Assembly: GCF_030272615.1 (NCBI RefSeq)
Contig: NC_081412.1
Coordinates: 667,681,852-667,745,851 of the forward strand
Source: Cryptomeria japonica
Lineage: Eukaryota > Streptophyta > Pinopsida > Cupressales > Cupressaceae
Direction of reading: 5' to 3'
Length of the DNA stretch: 64,000 nt
Positions 23,555-35,682 of this stretch are shown here, piece by piece. Position 1 is the first letter of the stretch. Each line of letters opens with the position of its first letter. A program made the translations under genes and the position numbers. The notes beneath the pieces are model-generated. The model worked only from the letters and a program-made list of their open reading frames with translations. It was not told where the DNA came from and did no database searches.

Positions 23555-26386
23555 AACCCCGTAACACTATCCCCCACTAGATGAAGTGTTTGCTACTTTG
23601 TCTAGTTCCACATCATCTAATCCTATTAATAGAACCATGATTCCACCTAGCCTACAACCACATTGTCCAACCCCACTCCTCTTAGGATACAACCTAACTT
23701 AGCTAGTCAAAACATTCAACCTAACCCTCAAACTCAAACCTCATTTCTTTCCATAATATCCTGAATGCAATTACTACCACTTATCCATTCTATGTTTCTA
23801 TTTATCCTACCTACCCACCTTGAGCTTGATAAGGATCGGGACACAAACTTAAGAAATGCTTTGGAAAATTCTTGACATGTCGATATTTTGTCCATGCACC
23901 ATCAAACATAATGTCATAGCCTACACAATACTATCTAACCCGCATCTTGGAGCAAACATATTATTCCTAGGTAACATAATCCTTGGAAATCACATACTAA
24001 ATCCTCATCCAAAAATATCGCAACTAATAATACTTTGATCAATACACTTGGTTTTTCTTATCAATGGTTCCAAACTTCCAATCATGTCTACCTATCCAAG
24101 CATTCCTTTATAATTCATCTAATCCTAAAAGCATACCATCCAAATGCAATGATACTAGTCCATACACTCTTTCTATGCAATCTAGTGCATCATCCTAAAC
24201 ATCCTTTGGTTTTGTTCTCAACTTTGCAATAAACCTTGATCCATTTTAGTCACATTATCGTCATCGATATATGTTTTTGCAATACTCGTGTTGTTCTAGG
24301 GATGCATCCTTCTCATATTAACAATGTTATCATCATCATCAATCAATCAATCAATCAAATAGATTTCTAGATTGACCAAGGGCAAGATCATGTTTGTCTT
24401 TGCATTGCATGCTTGCTTTCTTGCTTGTGTGTATCCTTCAATAATCTACAGTTTTCATGGTCCTTATAATATGCCATCCACAAAATATCACATACCACCT
24501 CATTAATAAATGCAAAATATAAAAAATGTGCTTTCAAATCATTAATCATCACACTTGAAACATGTGCTTTCAACATAAAATTGTAGAGATCAACATCAAC
24601 TTAGATAACATGCAATCAAAAAAAAATCCTTAAATATTGTGAACATTTCTACATTGTCCATAGCTTGTCTTATATATGGCATTTCCTTCCCGAAACTAGA
24701 CGTAATCCAAATCCATAAATTAGTACTTGCCACACCTTGGCATAAGATAGTGTATTGTTGTGTGTCTATTAACAGGCGCGTGTCTTTTTCTTGGGTTTAT
24801 CTTTTTGAACTTTTGATTTTTATTTTGCCCTACCTTTTGACCCATATTATGCCTACTTGGGGTCACCACAATCATTTCATATCATAGTGTGCTTTGAATA
24901 GTATACATTGAGGAAAGGTCCTTTGTTTTTATGTTTCATGCTTGATGATTGTCTCATCGCAAGCCCACCAAGAGCATTAGATGCCTTGTCAATGTTTGGG
25001 CATCCTATTGTCTTTTATTTTTAAAAGTTAAATCCATGTATTGGATATATTGTCACCTTGATCTTCAAATGTTTAGTGCATAATATCCATTGCTACATTA
25101 AATAATGGTTATTGATCTCAAAGGCAACATAACACATCATCATCATTTCATCCATAATCATATTTTTTTCATTCATCTTTCAATCTTTCTTTTTTTCCAT
25201 TGTTTTCTATTTTACATTTGACATTTTCATCTTTTCTTTTCTCAAGAGATCACCAATACATTTTATGCACAAAATACATCTCAAGAGGTAATCAATCATC
25301 TCATATTTTATTCTATTTTAGCTAGTTTTTTCTTTCTTTGAAACAATGTCACTTTGAACATTGCTTCAAATAATGGCAAAATATAAAACAATAAAAATAT
25401 CTCTTATTACCATTAATTGAATATTTATCACATTAATCAGTTATTCAATGTCATTTAATATCCATTAAATATCATTTATTCATTGTCATTTAATATCGAT
25501 TAAATATCATTTATCATTTATTACATCACAAATCATTTATAATTTAATAATCATTAATTAATACATTTATTCATTTAATTAAATAATATTTCATTATTTA
25601 GTAAACTAATTATCCACTTCCAAATAATTTGTATTTCCATATCATCAATTAACTCATTCTTCATATTAAAAACTTTTTCATTGAAAAGTTAATTAAATCA
25701 ATTAAATAATTCATAATTATTTTCTTACATGTTACCTTTTTCTTCATTTTAAAAACTTATTTTCTCACAAAACAAACTTCATCTTCAAAAAAAACTCGAT
25801 GTGCACAATTATCAATCAATTAAATAGAATGATTCAATTATCCTCTCCATGACTCGAATTGGCAAATTTACATTTCTAATTGAGGTGATCATTCTTATCC
25901 TCATCTCCGGAGTCTAAATACAATCTCTTCTTCATCATTCAAATAAGCAATCATATACTAAACAAATTAATTTTGTTAAATTGATCACTCATATTATCAT
26001 TGGTATGCTATTGAAAATCGCATCCACATTCCTACAACAAACAACACTAATCCTTTTTTAAGGTTTGCAATGCATTTCATAGGCTAGGACTTATTTTTAT
26101 TTCATTTGGTGATTTCTAATTTTATTTTATTTCTAATTTATGATCTTTAGTGTTTTAGTATTTACAACTTACCTACACAATTAGAATCAACCCACATGAA
26201 TTGTCGTTGCATACTATATATGTAACCTTGCTAAAACGTCTTCATGTTTGCAATTACCTATAGTGCCAATTGATTTAAATTGAATCATAAAAAGAAAAAA
26301 TCATCTTGGATTTAAATTGAATCATGAAAAAAAAGATCATCTTGGATTGAACCATAATGCATAAGAATTATTCCCTTCGTCGTAAT
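23555..26386. other. AT-rich intergenic, short simple repeats only
   Basis: No gene is recognised. It holds an (ATCA)n-like run at about 24328-24356 and a short tandem repeat at about 25443-25518 built from CATTTAATATCNATTAAATAT. The remainder is C/T-rich on the plus strand and then strongly AT-rich. Confidence 0.5.
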
Positions 26387-26554
26387 CATAGCCAAGTCTT
26401 TGGGATTCGGGACTCTCCAAGGACTCGCTTTAGGCGAGACTCACTAGAAACTGGTATTTTGCCTTGTCCAGCCGAGTTTTGCCGAGTTTTTTGTCAAGTC
26501 CTGAGTCGGGTCAGGCTTGTCGAGTCCATGCCGAATCCGAGTCTCGTTTATATG
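26387..26554. mobile_element. Short hAT-like non-autonomous element (168 bp)
   Basis: A GC-richer island flanked by the perfect 8 bp direct repeat GTCGTAAT (26379-26386 and 26555-26562), the target duplication length of hAT transposons. The ends read CATAGCCAAG... and, in reverse complement, CATATAAACG.... Inside are repeated GACTCG, GATTCGG and GCCGAGTT words near both ends. It has no coding capacity. Confidence 0.65.
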
Positions 26555-26562
26555 GTCGTAAT

Positions 26563-28299
26563 TCATGTATTAACTCTATAAAATCTTTAATATGATAATC
26601 TATATCTCCTTAAAATGTTGCAGAAGCGTTTGTTCGGCAGTACTAAAACTCTAGGCAAACCAACATAATAAAAAAGAGAACAAGCTGCTAAAGTCAATTT
26701 GCACATATACTTAAGATGGTTAGATACGAGGAAGACTTAAGGGTTCATATTCCATGCTATATTTCATCTATGCGGCAAGGGCCTTAAAGAAAATGCCTCT
26801 ACAGTCTAGAGACTTGTGTGTGGATGATATAAACTCGGGGATAGCAATGAGGTGTCAAGATACTGAAACTTCTATGCACATTGGGCATCATCACACCACT
26901 GGCAAAAAAATTGAAGTATCAAACATTATATTTGTAAATGGTTGCATTCTAACTATTTCTCACCACTAGAATATTGTATCATGTACAAATATGATTGCTG
27001 CAACTTTTGGTAGCAACGGGTTAAAAGTCATAATCGTGTTGCAAGGTAGATACTTGTAGTCAATACAATTCTCGTCAGAGCTAAGCTTCCCACAAAAATA
27101 CTAACACTTGCTTTGGCGAATCAATCTATTATAAAATACAGTTGAAAACAGCGTTTAAAACCAAAAATTACTGGAGGAAGTTTCTTAACAATACTCGTTT
27201 CAGAATATTCAAATAGCATAAGGGCTAAAGATAAACGGTTTTAATTATTAAAGTTATGTTCCGCACATTTGCAAGTTCTTCTCCAAGATATCAGCTCAAC
27301 ATTTGTGCCAACCTAATTGTCGTATTAAAAGTTGAAGGATAAGTTGCTTAGCACAACCTGTGCATGTGTTTATTGCTGTTAATGCCCCTTGGGAATCTTT
27401 AGAATGCCTGTGTTGGTATCAATGCCCATCAAATAATTATGTCTTCTTTCTTTCATCCTTCCATTTGGTATTGTTATTTTTTATTAGTCCATTGTTTCTA
27501 ATCCAAGTGCTTTTGGACCGTTGTATATTTTATAACACTTTGATTCTTTTTAAGATTACCGCTATTTTATATTACATTAAGTAGTCTAATCTGTTTTTAA
27601 GTACGACCATATCAAGTTGAAGGAATGTTTATAATCCAGCTAAAGGGCTTTGATGAACCTTTAATTAACTTCATTTATTAAAATGTAAAAATGCATAAAA
27701 GATACCGATCAAAAAATAGAAGATAACTCTTTTACAAGTTACATAGCCTCGCTTCTTTGTTTTCCATATTTTACACTGCCACCGGCCAGATACTTGTCAT
27801 TATCAGCATCCATAGAATGCTTCGTTCCATCAATAGTAGTAGAACAAATACAACCAACATCCACCATATTGGGAAGGGGAGCAGTTACTGATGCAGCAGC
27901 AGCGCTACAGAACTATTGTGAACTTCCATCGCCCAGTTTTCATTTGAGGACAATAGAAGCATTTTGAATGACCGCCTCTATTTAACCACTAGCTGCTTGA
28001 CCAACTTCAAACTCTAACCATACCCAGCATTAGGTAATAGATTACTAGTTCCACGACCAGTTTGGATCACAAACAATTTGGTATGTCTCACCTCATCAAT
28101 TTTCTCCAAAATTTTCATGATCATCCTAAATTTTATCAGTTATATAACTTAGCTTAAGAAACTTCTAGCACTCTAATCAAATACAGCTCTCTTATGTGAC
28201 ATGTATACAATCACTGTCTCGAGCAAATTGAATAATATTTTTCCATCCTTAACAAACATGCAAAGAACAACTTCGGTTATTATGTTGATCTAAAAATTG
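26563..28299. other. Intergenic, no gene recognised
   Basis: No domain or exon structure is seen. Open stretches at about 26754-26969 and 27360-27584 match nothing I know. Confidence 0.45.
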
Positions 28300-31203
28300 G
28301 TTTAGTTGTTTGGATCTAGAAGGTCCCATAGTCAAGCCATTGGCACACCCTTGGAGATTCACCTGCAATCAGCTGTAAGGTCACTGCAACAGATTCATAA
28401 GTTATTTTCTATTCCAAACGGCAGAGTCATTCATGGGGTTATTCATGATCCTGTGCAAGCCATTTGGGAGTATTTCTACAGTTGGAATCATTTCTAGGTT
28501 TTGGAGTGCAACAGAAGTTGAATGGGGTTAAGCAGCAGTTATAACACCATGAGGGCAGTAGAGTGCAAAGTGGGGAAATTTTGTCTATGCTGGTGATTGT
28601 TCCATTACCAAGTGTGGCTGTTTCATTTCTTGGGCACCATAATTATTCTCCTTGAATTGGAAAGCAATCTTTCACTATCTAGGTAATTGTAACTTACCTT
28701 ACCCATGCCAGGGCACGAAGGCAATAGGATATAAGACATAAAGGAAGACAATTAAAGGGTTTGCTAATGGTAATATTCCCATGCTAGTTCGAAGAGAATA
28801 GAGGGATATGTGTAGGATTTCATGAGGAGCAGGAAAAGAGTAGACGTGGAGTTTGTGGATTGCTAAGACAGCTCCAATTAACCATTTGGTTGTGTAACCA
28901 CTATGCACTGGCACTAAACTTAGCGATGGGATAAAAGCCGCATACACTTCATGCAAGCATTAGCCAAGAAGTTTGGTATAGTCAAGACTGCAGAGGGAAG
29001 AGAGTGAACAGAAAAGCCTGAACCAAATCAAGGAGAGACATCAACTCAAAAGTGTTTTTGATGCTAGTGTTTATGATGGAGAGATAAGGACCAGCAAATT
29101 GGATCAATTGATATACCAGATGGAGGTTTATTTCATCCATTAAAATCTCACCCATTAGCAAATTTCATTTGCCAGTCTCAAGCTAGCATGTCACACTCAC
29201 ATGGTATAAGAGCTGTGCTTTATCCCTTGAATGTAGAAAGGTACCTCCAGTTCAAAATGTAATAACTTCAAGAAACTTCTGAAGAATGGTTTCAACTTTT
29301 ATCCAATTTGTTATCAAAAGGATTGTGTAATACAATGGCACCACTTTTGGAAACATCAAGGGAAAAAAGTACTCAAGTATATGAGCAACTTCCAAAAAAA
29401 GATCAGTTTAATTGGGTAAGGATGTCATGGAGAAAGATGTGTTGACGATGAATATATGTGGTCTATTCAGACACATTAAAACACCAGTTCTCGTAGCCAA
29501 GCTTTAAGATATTGATGAGGCATGTGCTGAAGCGAAGTAGAAAGCATATTCATTCAAAAATAAGGACAAGGTTAAGAAACAGCAGTAAGGAGGTCAGAAA
29601 TACAGAGAAAGACAATGGAAAACTGAAGAAGTGTGCCAGTACAATTGTCCAAAAAGACAAAGGCAAAATTAAAACCACATCTCATTGTGCCCATGCACAT
29701 GGTAGATGAGTGTTGGAAATTGCACCCAGATTTAGTACTAACTTGGAATAAAAAAGAAAAGGAAGCCAACAGTGTTGTTGTGAACAAGGGTAGAGAAATA
29801 ACTGGAGATTATGATTTGGATGAAAGAAATGTACATGTTATGTGCAAAGAAGCATGTGTAGTGGTTGAACATTCCAAAGCGGAAAAAGAAGAGGAGCTTA
29901 CAAAGCTTTTTCATATAAAAAATTTGCATCAGAGATAAGAAGGTAGACTCTCATTTTTAAACTTGTTCTCAGCGCCAACTTGATTTCACAGAAAATCGTA
30001 AATGATTTGGCACTGCAAGTAGTGGATCATCGTCAACCTTATGTTCTTGGTTGGTTTAAAGATGGGGTGGGAGATTATGGTGAAAAAACAATGCACTGTC
30101 AAATTTTCCATAGGTTTTGAATATAAGGATAAGTGCTAGTAAATGTGGTTCCATTGGACATTTGTGAGGTGATCTCTGGTGGTCCATACCTGTACCATAT
30201 GGACACTACATAGTAGAGGAGGTATAATCAGAATAAGCTAGTACTAAATGGAACATCATACACATTGAATGTAGCAGTGAAGAAGATACAGGTCTCCATG
30301 GTAAGTGCTTCAAAGGCCAAGCATTTGATCAACATTAGTGGCAAATTTGCTGTTCTTATTTTGAGAGGTAAAGGAGAACAAGGTGGTGTTGAGTTAAAAG
30401 GGTGACATGGACTAAAACTGCAAAATGTGGATGACTTGGTGAGTAAATTTTCCAAGTTGCTTGTGGAACCCAAGGGACTGGACATAAAGAGAGCAATGAG
30501 TATGAAATTGAGCTGCTACCCAAATGTTCATTTGCAAACCTTGGGCTATAACAGCAAATCGTGAGAAGCACGAGAGGTCAGAAAGCAGCTCAAGAAATTT
30601 TTGGAGCCAACCTTGCCTTGGAGTACATGTATCCACTACTCTATATTGATAATTTATTAGATCAATTGCAATATGCCAAGTTCTTTCCAAAACTACACTT
30701 GAACTCTGGACATCACCAAGTGAGAATCAAATAAGAGGACATCTAGAAAATGGCTTTCAAGACACAGCAAAGTTTCTTTGAGTAGTTGGTTATTTTGTTT
30801 AAATTGTGCAAGCCCCAGCCACCTTTATTTGCCTTATGAATGAATTATTAAGGCCTTTAATTCATTTTTGTGTTTGTGTTTACTTGGATGACAAATTGGT
30901 ATTCCATAGGTCATATGAGGAGCTCTCGTTTCATCTTGGGAAGATATGCAAAACTCTTTAAGTGAGAACAAGTTTTTGTTGAATGAAAAGAAGTGTGAGT
31001 ATGCCAAAACCTCATTGGTGCACCTTGGTCATGTAGTTGGTACAGTGGAGACCATCGGTGGTCGTGGAACCTTGTAGGTTCGCCAACAACCTGCTACAAG
31101 TATACTTGCAGTGAATTGCAAGATCACCTACAAAGTACAACCATGTTGCAAGTGTCCTGATTTGCTACGAGTTTTGCCTGTAACAGGTCAAAAGTGTTAT
31201 TTT

Positions 31204-32350
31204 CAGAGTTACCCGGGGACGCGTCCCTGACCTGAAAACCCCCGTCCCCGTCCCGGGGACGTTTCGGGGACTTGGGGACGGCCAGGGGACGTTTCCCCCC
31301 GTCCCCAAATTGCCCTATATTTTTAGGGGACGTCCCCGAAACGGAGGGACGCCTGCCCTAGCCTTGGGGGACGTCCGTACGGCCCGGGGACGGCTGGGGA
31401 CGGCTGGGACGTCCCCAATCCGTCCCGGGAACGGCCAGACGTCCACCTTATCTAAGGCCATTAAAAAATATTAAAAAAATAAAAAAAGTTATATTTTCAA
31501 TTTTTTTTTAAATTTTCTAATATAGGCCCCTTATTAATTCAAATTGTTATTAAAAATAAAAAATTTAAAAGATAACATTAATTTAATTCATAATTTTGAC
31601 AATGAAACTATATGGCAGCAGTGTAGCCTTTGGGCATTTTGACACAGAGATTAGAAAATCGCCCAAAAATCGCCAAACTCGGCGAGTTAATAGAAAAATA
31701 ACACCCAACACCTTTATGAAAGAATAAGTTTTTTTGGCCTCGCGGGGCGCTGCCCCTTGACCCTGCCCTGTATCGCGACAGGGAGCACGCAAGGGGCGCT
31801 GCCCCTTGACCCTGCAAGGGGCGATGCCCCTTGACCCCACCTTGGGGGCGCTGCCCCCAAACCCCCGTTGAAAAATATGGGGGGAAACCGCATCGATAGA
31901 AGTAGGGAAAATTTAACCTCTTTGTTTTGACATTTTGTATGTTATTTCTTTAATATCTATTATGATATGCATATTGACAATGTGAATGAATTGAAATTCT
32001 GATTTATGAATGCATAATTGCATATTGTCTATTGAGTATTAACAATGTTGTATGTTCAGAATTTACATTCTAAAATGTCTTCAACTTTTCATAGTATCAT
32101 ACACATGCTATTTCCATGTTGTATTGTTTTCATATGAATATAATGTATGTATGCATGCTTTATCCATGTTTTCATATGAACATTTAGAATTTTGAAATTT
32201 TCCTATATATTTTTAATTTTTCCTATATTTTAATAGCCGTCCCCTTTGCCGTCCCCCACCGTCCCCAAATTTGGCAAAAAAATTTGCCGTCCCGGAAACG
32301 CGTCCCACCGTCCCCTGCTGTCCCCGTCCCGGAAACTCAGGGTAACATTG
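31204..32350. mobile_element. hAT-like non-autonomous element (1147 bp)
   Basis: Flanked by the perfect 8 bp target duplication GTTATTTT (31196-31203 and 32351-32358). The ends are CAGAGTTACCC and, in reverse complement, CAATGTTACCC, which fit the hAT start pattern CARNG. Both subterminal regions (about 31215-31440 and 32237-32335) are packed with GGGACG/CGTCCC words, as expected of transposase-binding arrays. The centre has an AT-rich part and a GC-rich tandem repeat. The other LTR copy of the host Gypsy has a single GTTATTTT at 28401-28408, an empty site. No transposase frame is seen. Confidence 0.85.
31740..31866. repeat. GC-rich tandem repeat inside the hAT-like element
   Basis: Four variants of GGGGCGCTGCCCCTTGACCC lie within about 125 bp, each an imperfect inverted repeat (GGGGCGCTGCCCC). 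The block is far more GC-rich than its surroundings. Confidence 0.8.
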
Positions 32351-32455
32351 GTTATTTTCCCTTCCAAGCAACACAGGATCATTCGTAGGGTTAATCTGTC
32401 TTGTGGACATCATTTCAGATTATTTCGTCTCTTAGAATCACAGTATCACTTATGT

Positions 32456-33204
32456 CTAAGTTGCAAAATCAGAATTGGAATCGAAATCATGGGTACGGTA
32501 CGTCGGTATGACAAATTTTATTTAGGGGGTTGGGTACATACATACAATAATCATAAATATATATATTTAAAATATTATATTCAATTATATATTAATTATT
32601 AATTAAATATTAAAAATATTTATATTTAATTATTTTTAAATTTAATAATGTTGTATAAATATACAAGTTTTTTATTTGTAATTTTATTAATATAAATATT
32701 AATGTAAAGTAATTAAAAATATACTAATATACTATATAGTAATTTTAATTTTAAAAATTACATTAATTAATAATTATTAAATTAAAACTTATATTCATTA
32801 TAGTTTTAAATTTAAAATTATATATTAAACATATACGAAATTAGAATATTAAAAATAAAATTAAAATATAAATATTAAAATAAGTCTATAAAGCTTACCA
32901 AATAAATTCGAAAATTAAAAACAATTTTTTGATTCGGCCTTAAAATCTAACCCCAATACCTGTCCTTCACAAATCGCGAGGCTTTCTTGCAAGCATTTCT
33001 AAAGCACAAGCATTGTTGTCGTTTATGGAGAAGGGTTTTGTGTATTGCACACTTAAAAAATGCATTAAAAAACTCATTGACACTGACTTGGATTCACGTT
33101 AAAATCAGCACCTGGAAAATCCCAAACCCTACACGAATCTTAGGCGATTCCAAAGGTTACCCAATTCGGGTACAACTCGTACCTGGAAACGGGGGTTATG
33201 TTAG
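32456..33204. mobile_element. Degraded hAT-like element related to 47580-48551
   Basis: The left end CTAAGTTGCAAAATCAG, followed by GGAATCG, GGGTACGGTACG and TTGGGTACA, matches in order the reverse complement of the right end of the element at 47580-48551. An AT-rich middle is shared in character. The right end near 33204 (GTTATGTTAG) is tentative and no clean target duplication was found. Confidence 0.6.
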
Positions 33205-33867
33205 CCAGTTTATATTGCTTTCAGCAATACTGCAAGTGGCCAATTGGTTAAAGCAACAAATTGAGCACAAGAAAAGTTGGCGGCAAGTATGTTGTTCAGA
33301 AGTTGGTTCTTGGACTTCTAGTTCAGAACATCATCACTATGCTTGGAATCAATTATCCAAGCCCACACTAGATGGAGGTCAGCTTTTGGTGCACAGCAAA
33401 AGTTGGAATCGCAAGCAACACTCGGAACACCATGAAGGCAGCAAAATGCTAAGGAGACTGATTTTTATTTGCTGGTGGTTGTTCCCTTACCTGTGCATGG
33501 CTGTTCCATTTCCCGGAGGCCATGACTATTCTTGCTCCATCCTTCAGGCATCAATGGGGAAGGATGTGGGGAAGAAAGGAGGAGGACAAAAGGGTTAGTT
33601 TGTGGAGTACTCTTATGCTGGATTGAAGAGAACAAAGGGATGTATGCAAGGTAGATGTGAAGCACGGAAGAAAAGTAAGGGAAAGGGCCTTTGTGGATTG
33701 CTTAAGACAACTTCAATTAACACCTTTGGTGGTGTAAACTCTACCTGTTGACATTGATTTTAGAAATGGGATGCTAACAGCAAACCCTTCCTATAGTTTT
33801 TTACCCAATTTGGATTCCCTCTAGATGAAATTCAGTTTGGTGTTCATGCACGGTGTTTACCCTGTTC

Positions 33868-34384
33868 TGTAATGTCCCCTACTAGGAGGCTGCCAATTCC
33901 TGTAACTTAATAATAGTTCTGATCTGATCTGATCATTGATCATGTCTGTGGATGCTTTTGACTCCTTTCCTTTATATCTCTCAATGTGAGGGAGAGATCA
34001 CACCTCTTCATTATGGATGCCCTTTGGCAAGAGACACACCCATTCACCATTAGCACCCTTTGAAAGTGTGCAACTCTTCATTACTTCTGCCCTTTGAAAG
34101 GGACGTTACCTTTCACAATCAAATCTGCACTTCTTATTTAAATCAGATTTGCACTTCTGGTTCCCAAATTCCCTTCTCAAAATGAGGTTCTCTTCTCCCT
34201 TTTATATCCCATGTTTGAGGGAGTCACAACTTTTCCTTCCATGTCTTTTGACCATTCATTCAATTAATTAAATTTTAATTATATTATTTTATATTTGAAT
34301 TTAAATCTTATTTTTATTATTTTATATTTTAATATTATTATTATTATGTATTATTAAATTCTATTCCAAAGCGGGGACATTTCA
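33868..34384 (-). repeat. LTR of the non-coding LTR element (3' in element sense)
   Basis: 517 bp direct repeat of 40005-40528. The adjoining polypurine tract is GAGTGGGGTGG on the minus strand. Confidence 0.9.
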
Positions 34385-34754
34385 GTCCACCCCACTCAAG
34401 ATTGCTTGTCCTCAAGCAATGATCATGGAATGTTCAAAATGATTCCCAATATGAAAAGGCTTTCCAAACACTCATAGAATAAACATGCTGCTACTTCTTT
34501 TTGTAAAAACTCTAGTTCTTGCCCTAAATCACCATTTTATGTGAAACTACAAATGGAACAAGATGTGTACCTGATTGAGATCCTGCAATAGGTTAGGAAA
34601 CCATTGGAACTAATAATATAAATCTCTAAAGAAAAATAATTAAGCATAAATTAACTTAACCAAGGTCTGGTCCAACTCCCTATAGGAGCTCAATCATAAC
34701 AAAGTGGGAGTAAGATGAATGATGAGGTGTCCAAGAGACCCTCTACGAAAGCCA

Positions 34755-35045
34755 GAGCCCTCTTGGCCTCATGGGACCATCGGTCAAACTACCATGAGGT
34801 GGGCTACCTAGTGAGGTATCCTATCACCATTCCCCTTCATCACTTCCATCCTTATCCCCTTGTTAATAATCAATTATGATAGAGTTCGGAAAGATACAAC
34901 AGGGTGTCTTGAATGTCCTTCCCCTCTAAGTCCAAGAGCGGTGCACTCTGTCTTACACCCCCTTGGCCTCATGGGACCATCGGTAAACTACCATGAGGTG
35001 GGCTACCTAGAGGAGGACCTCATCACCGTTCTCCCTCTTTGTACT
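34755..35045. repeat. Direct repeat in the internal region
   Basis: The block CTTGGCCTCATGGGACCATC plus CTACCATGAGGTGGGCTACC occurs at about 34762-34813 and again at about 34963-35010, inside the short non-coding internal region. Confidence 0.8.
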
Positions 35046-35682
35046 TCCTTATATTACTACCATGGCAGTTCGCTCAACATGTGCATCATAGGGTATCCTT
35101 CGTACAAAAGATAATATGAATTTGTTGTGACGTATTCACACATCGCCCCATTGCAAATGGGGACCCCCTCCCTTCTTTTTTTGCTTTCTAGGGTTAGTCT
35201 TCCTGGCTTGGTCTTTTTAGGCTTTGTGCTATTAATCTTTGCATTGGAGAGTTGCCAGAGAGCTCATTAGAATAGGAGGGTCTGCTTGAATTGAAGTGGG
35301 TCAGTGGGTGGTCCAGGTCAGGGTCTCTATTGAAAGCTTCCTCTTGGTTAGGCCTGGGGACTTGTTTCTAGGGTTAAGTCTTGATTGATAGTAGGGGAAT
35401 CTTTGTACCTTGCCATGAGTCTAAGTGAAAATCCAAGGGTGGCATTGCCTTTAAGACCTATGCCATTTAGTCAAGGAAGTGAATAAAGATATGTGAGTAA
35501 GTGTCATCAAGGATTTTCACTTTGAAGGCTTGAGTTGGTCAAGTCAATAGATGATGAGTTCTTGTACTTTAGGCATTGATTGGTATAAAATTGACCTATT
35601 TTGCCCTTAGAAAATGCCTAATGATCAAGTCTAGACTTAAAAGTTTGAGCAAAAGGTGAAGAATTTGAGCTAGATTGTTAAA

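Noticed and set aside
30228-30690. Minus-strand open stretches of 71-92 codons
   Set aside because: They lie opposite the Gypsy protease to reverse transcriptase remains and have no domain.
32456-33204. Exact right end and target duplication for the degraded hAT-like copy
   Set aside because: GGTTATGT after about 33194 matches only six of eight bases of the left flank ACTTATGT, so the boundary is left tentative.
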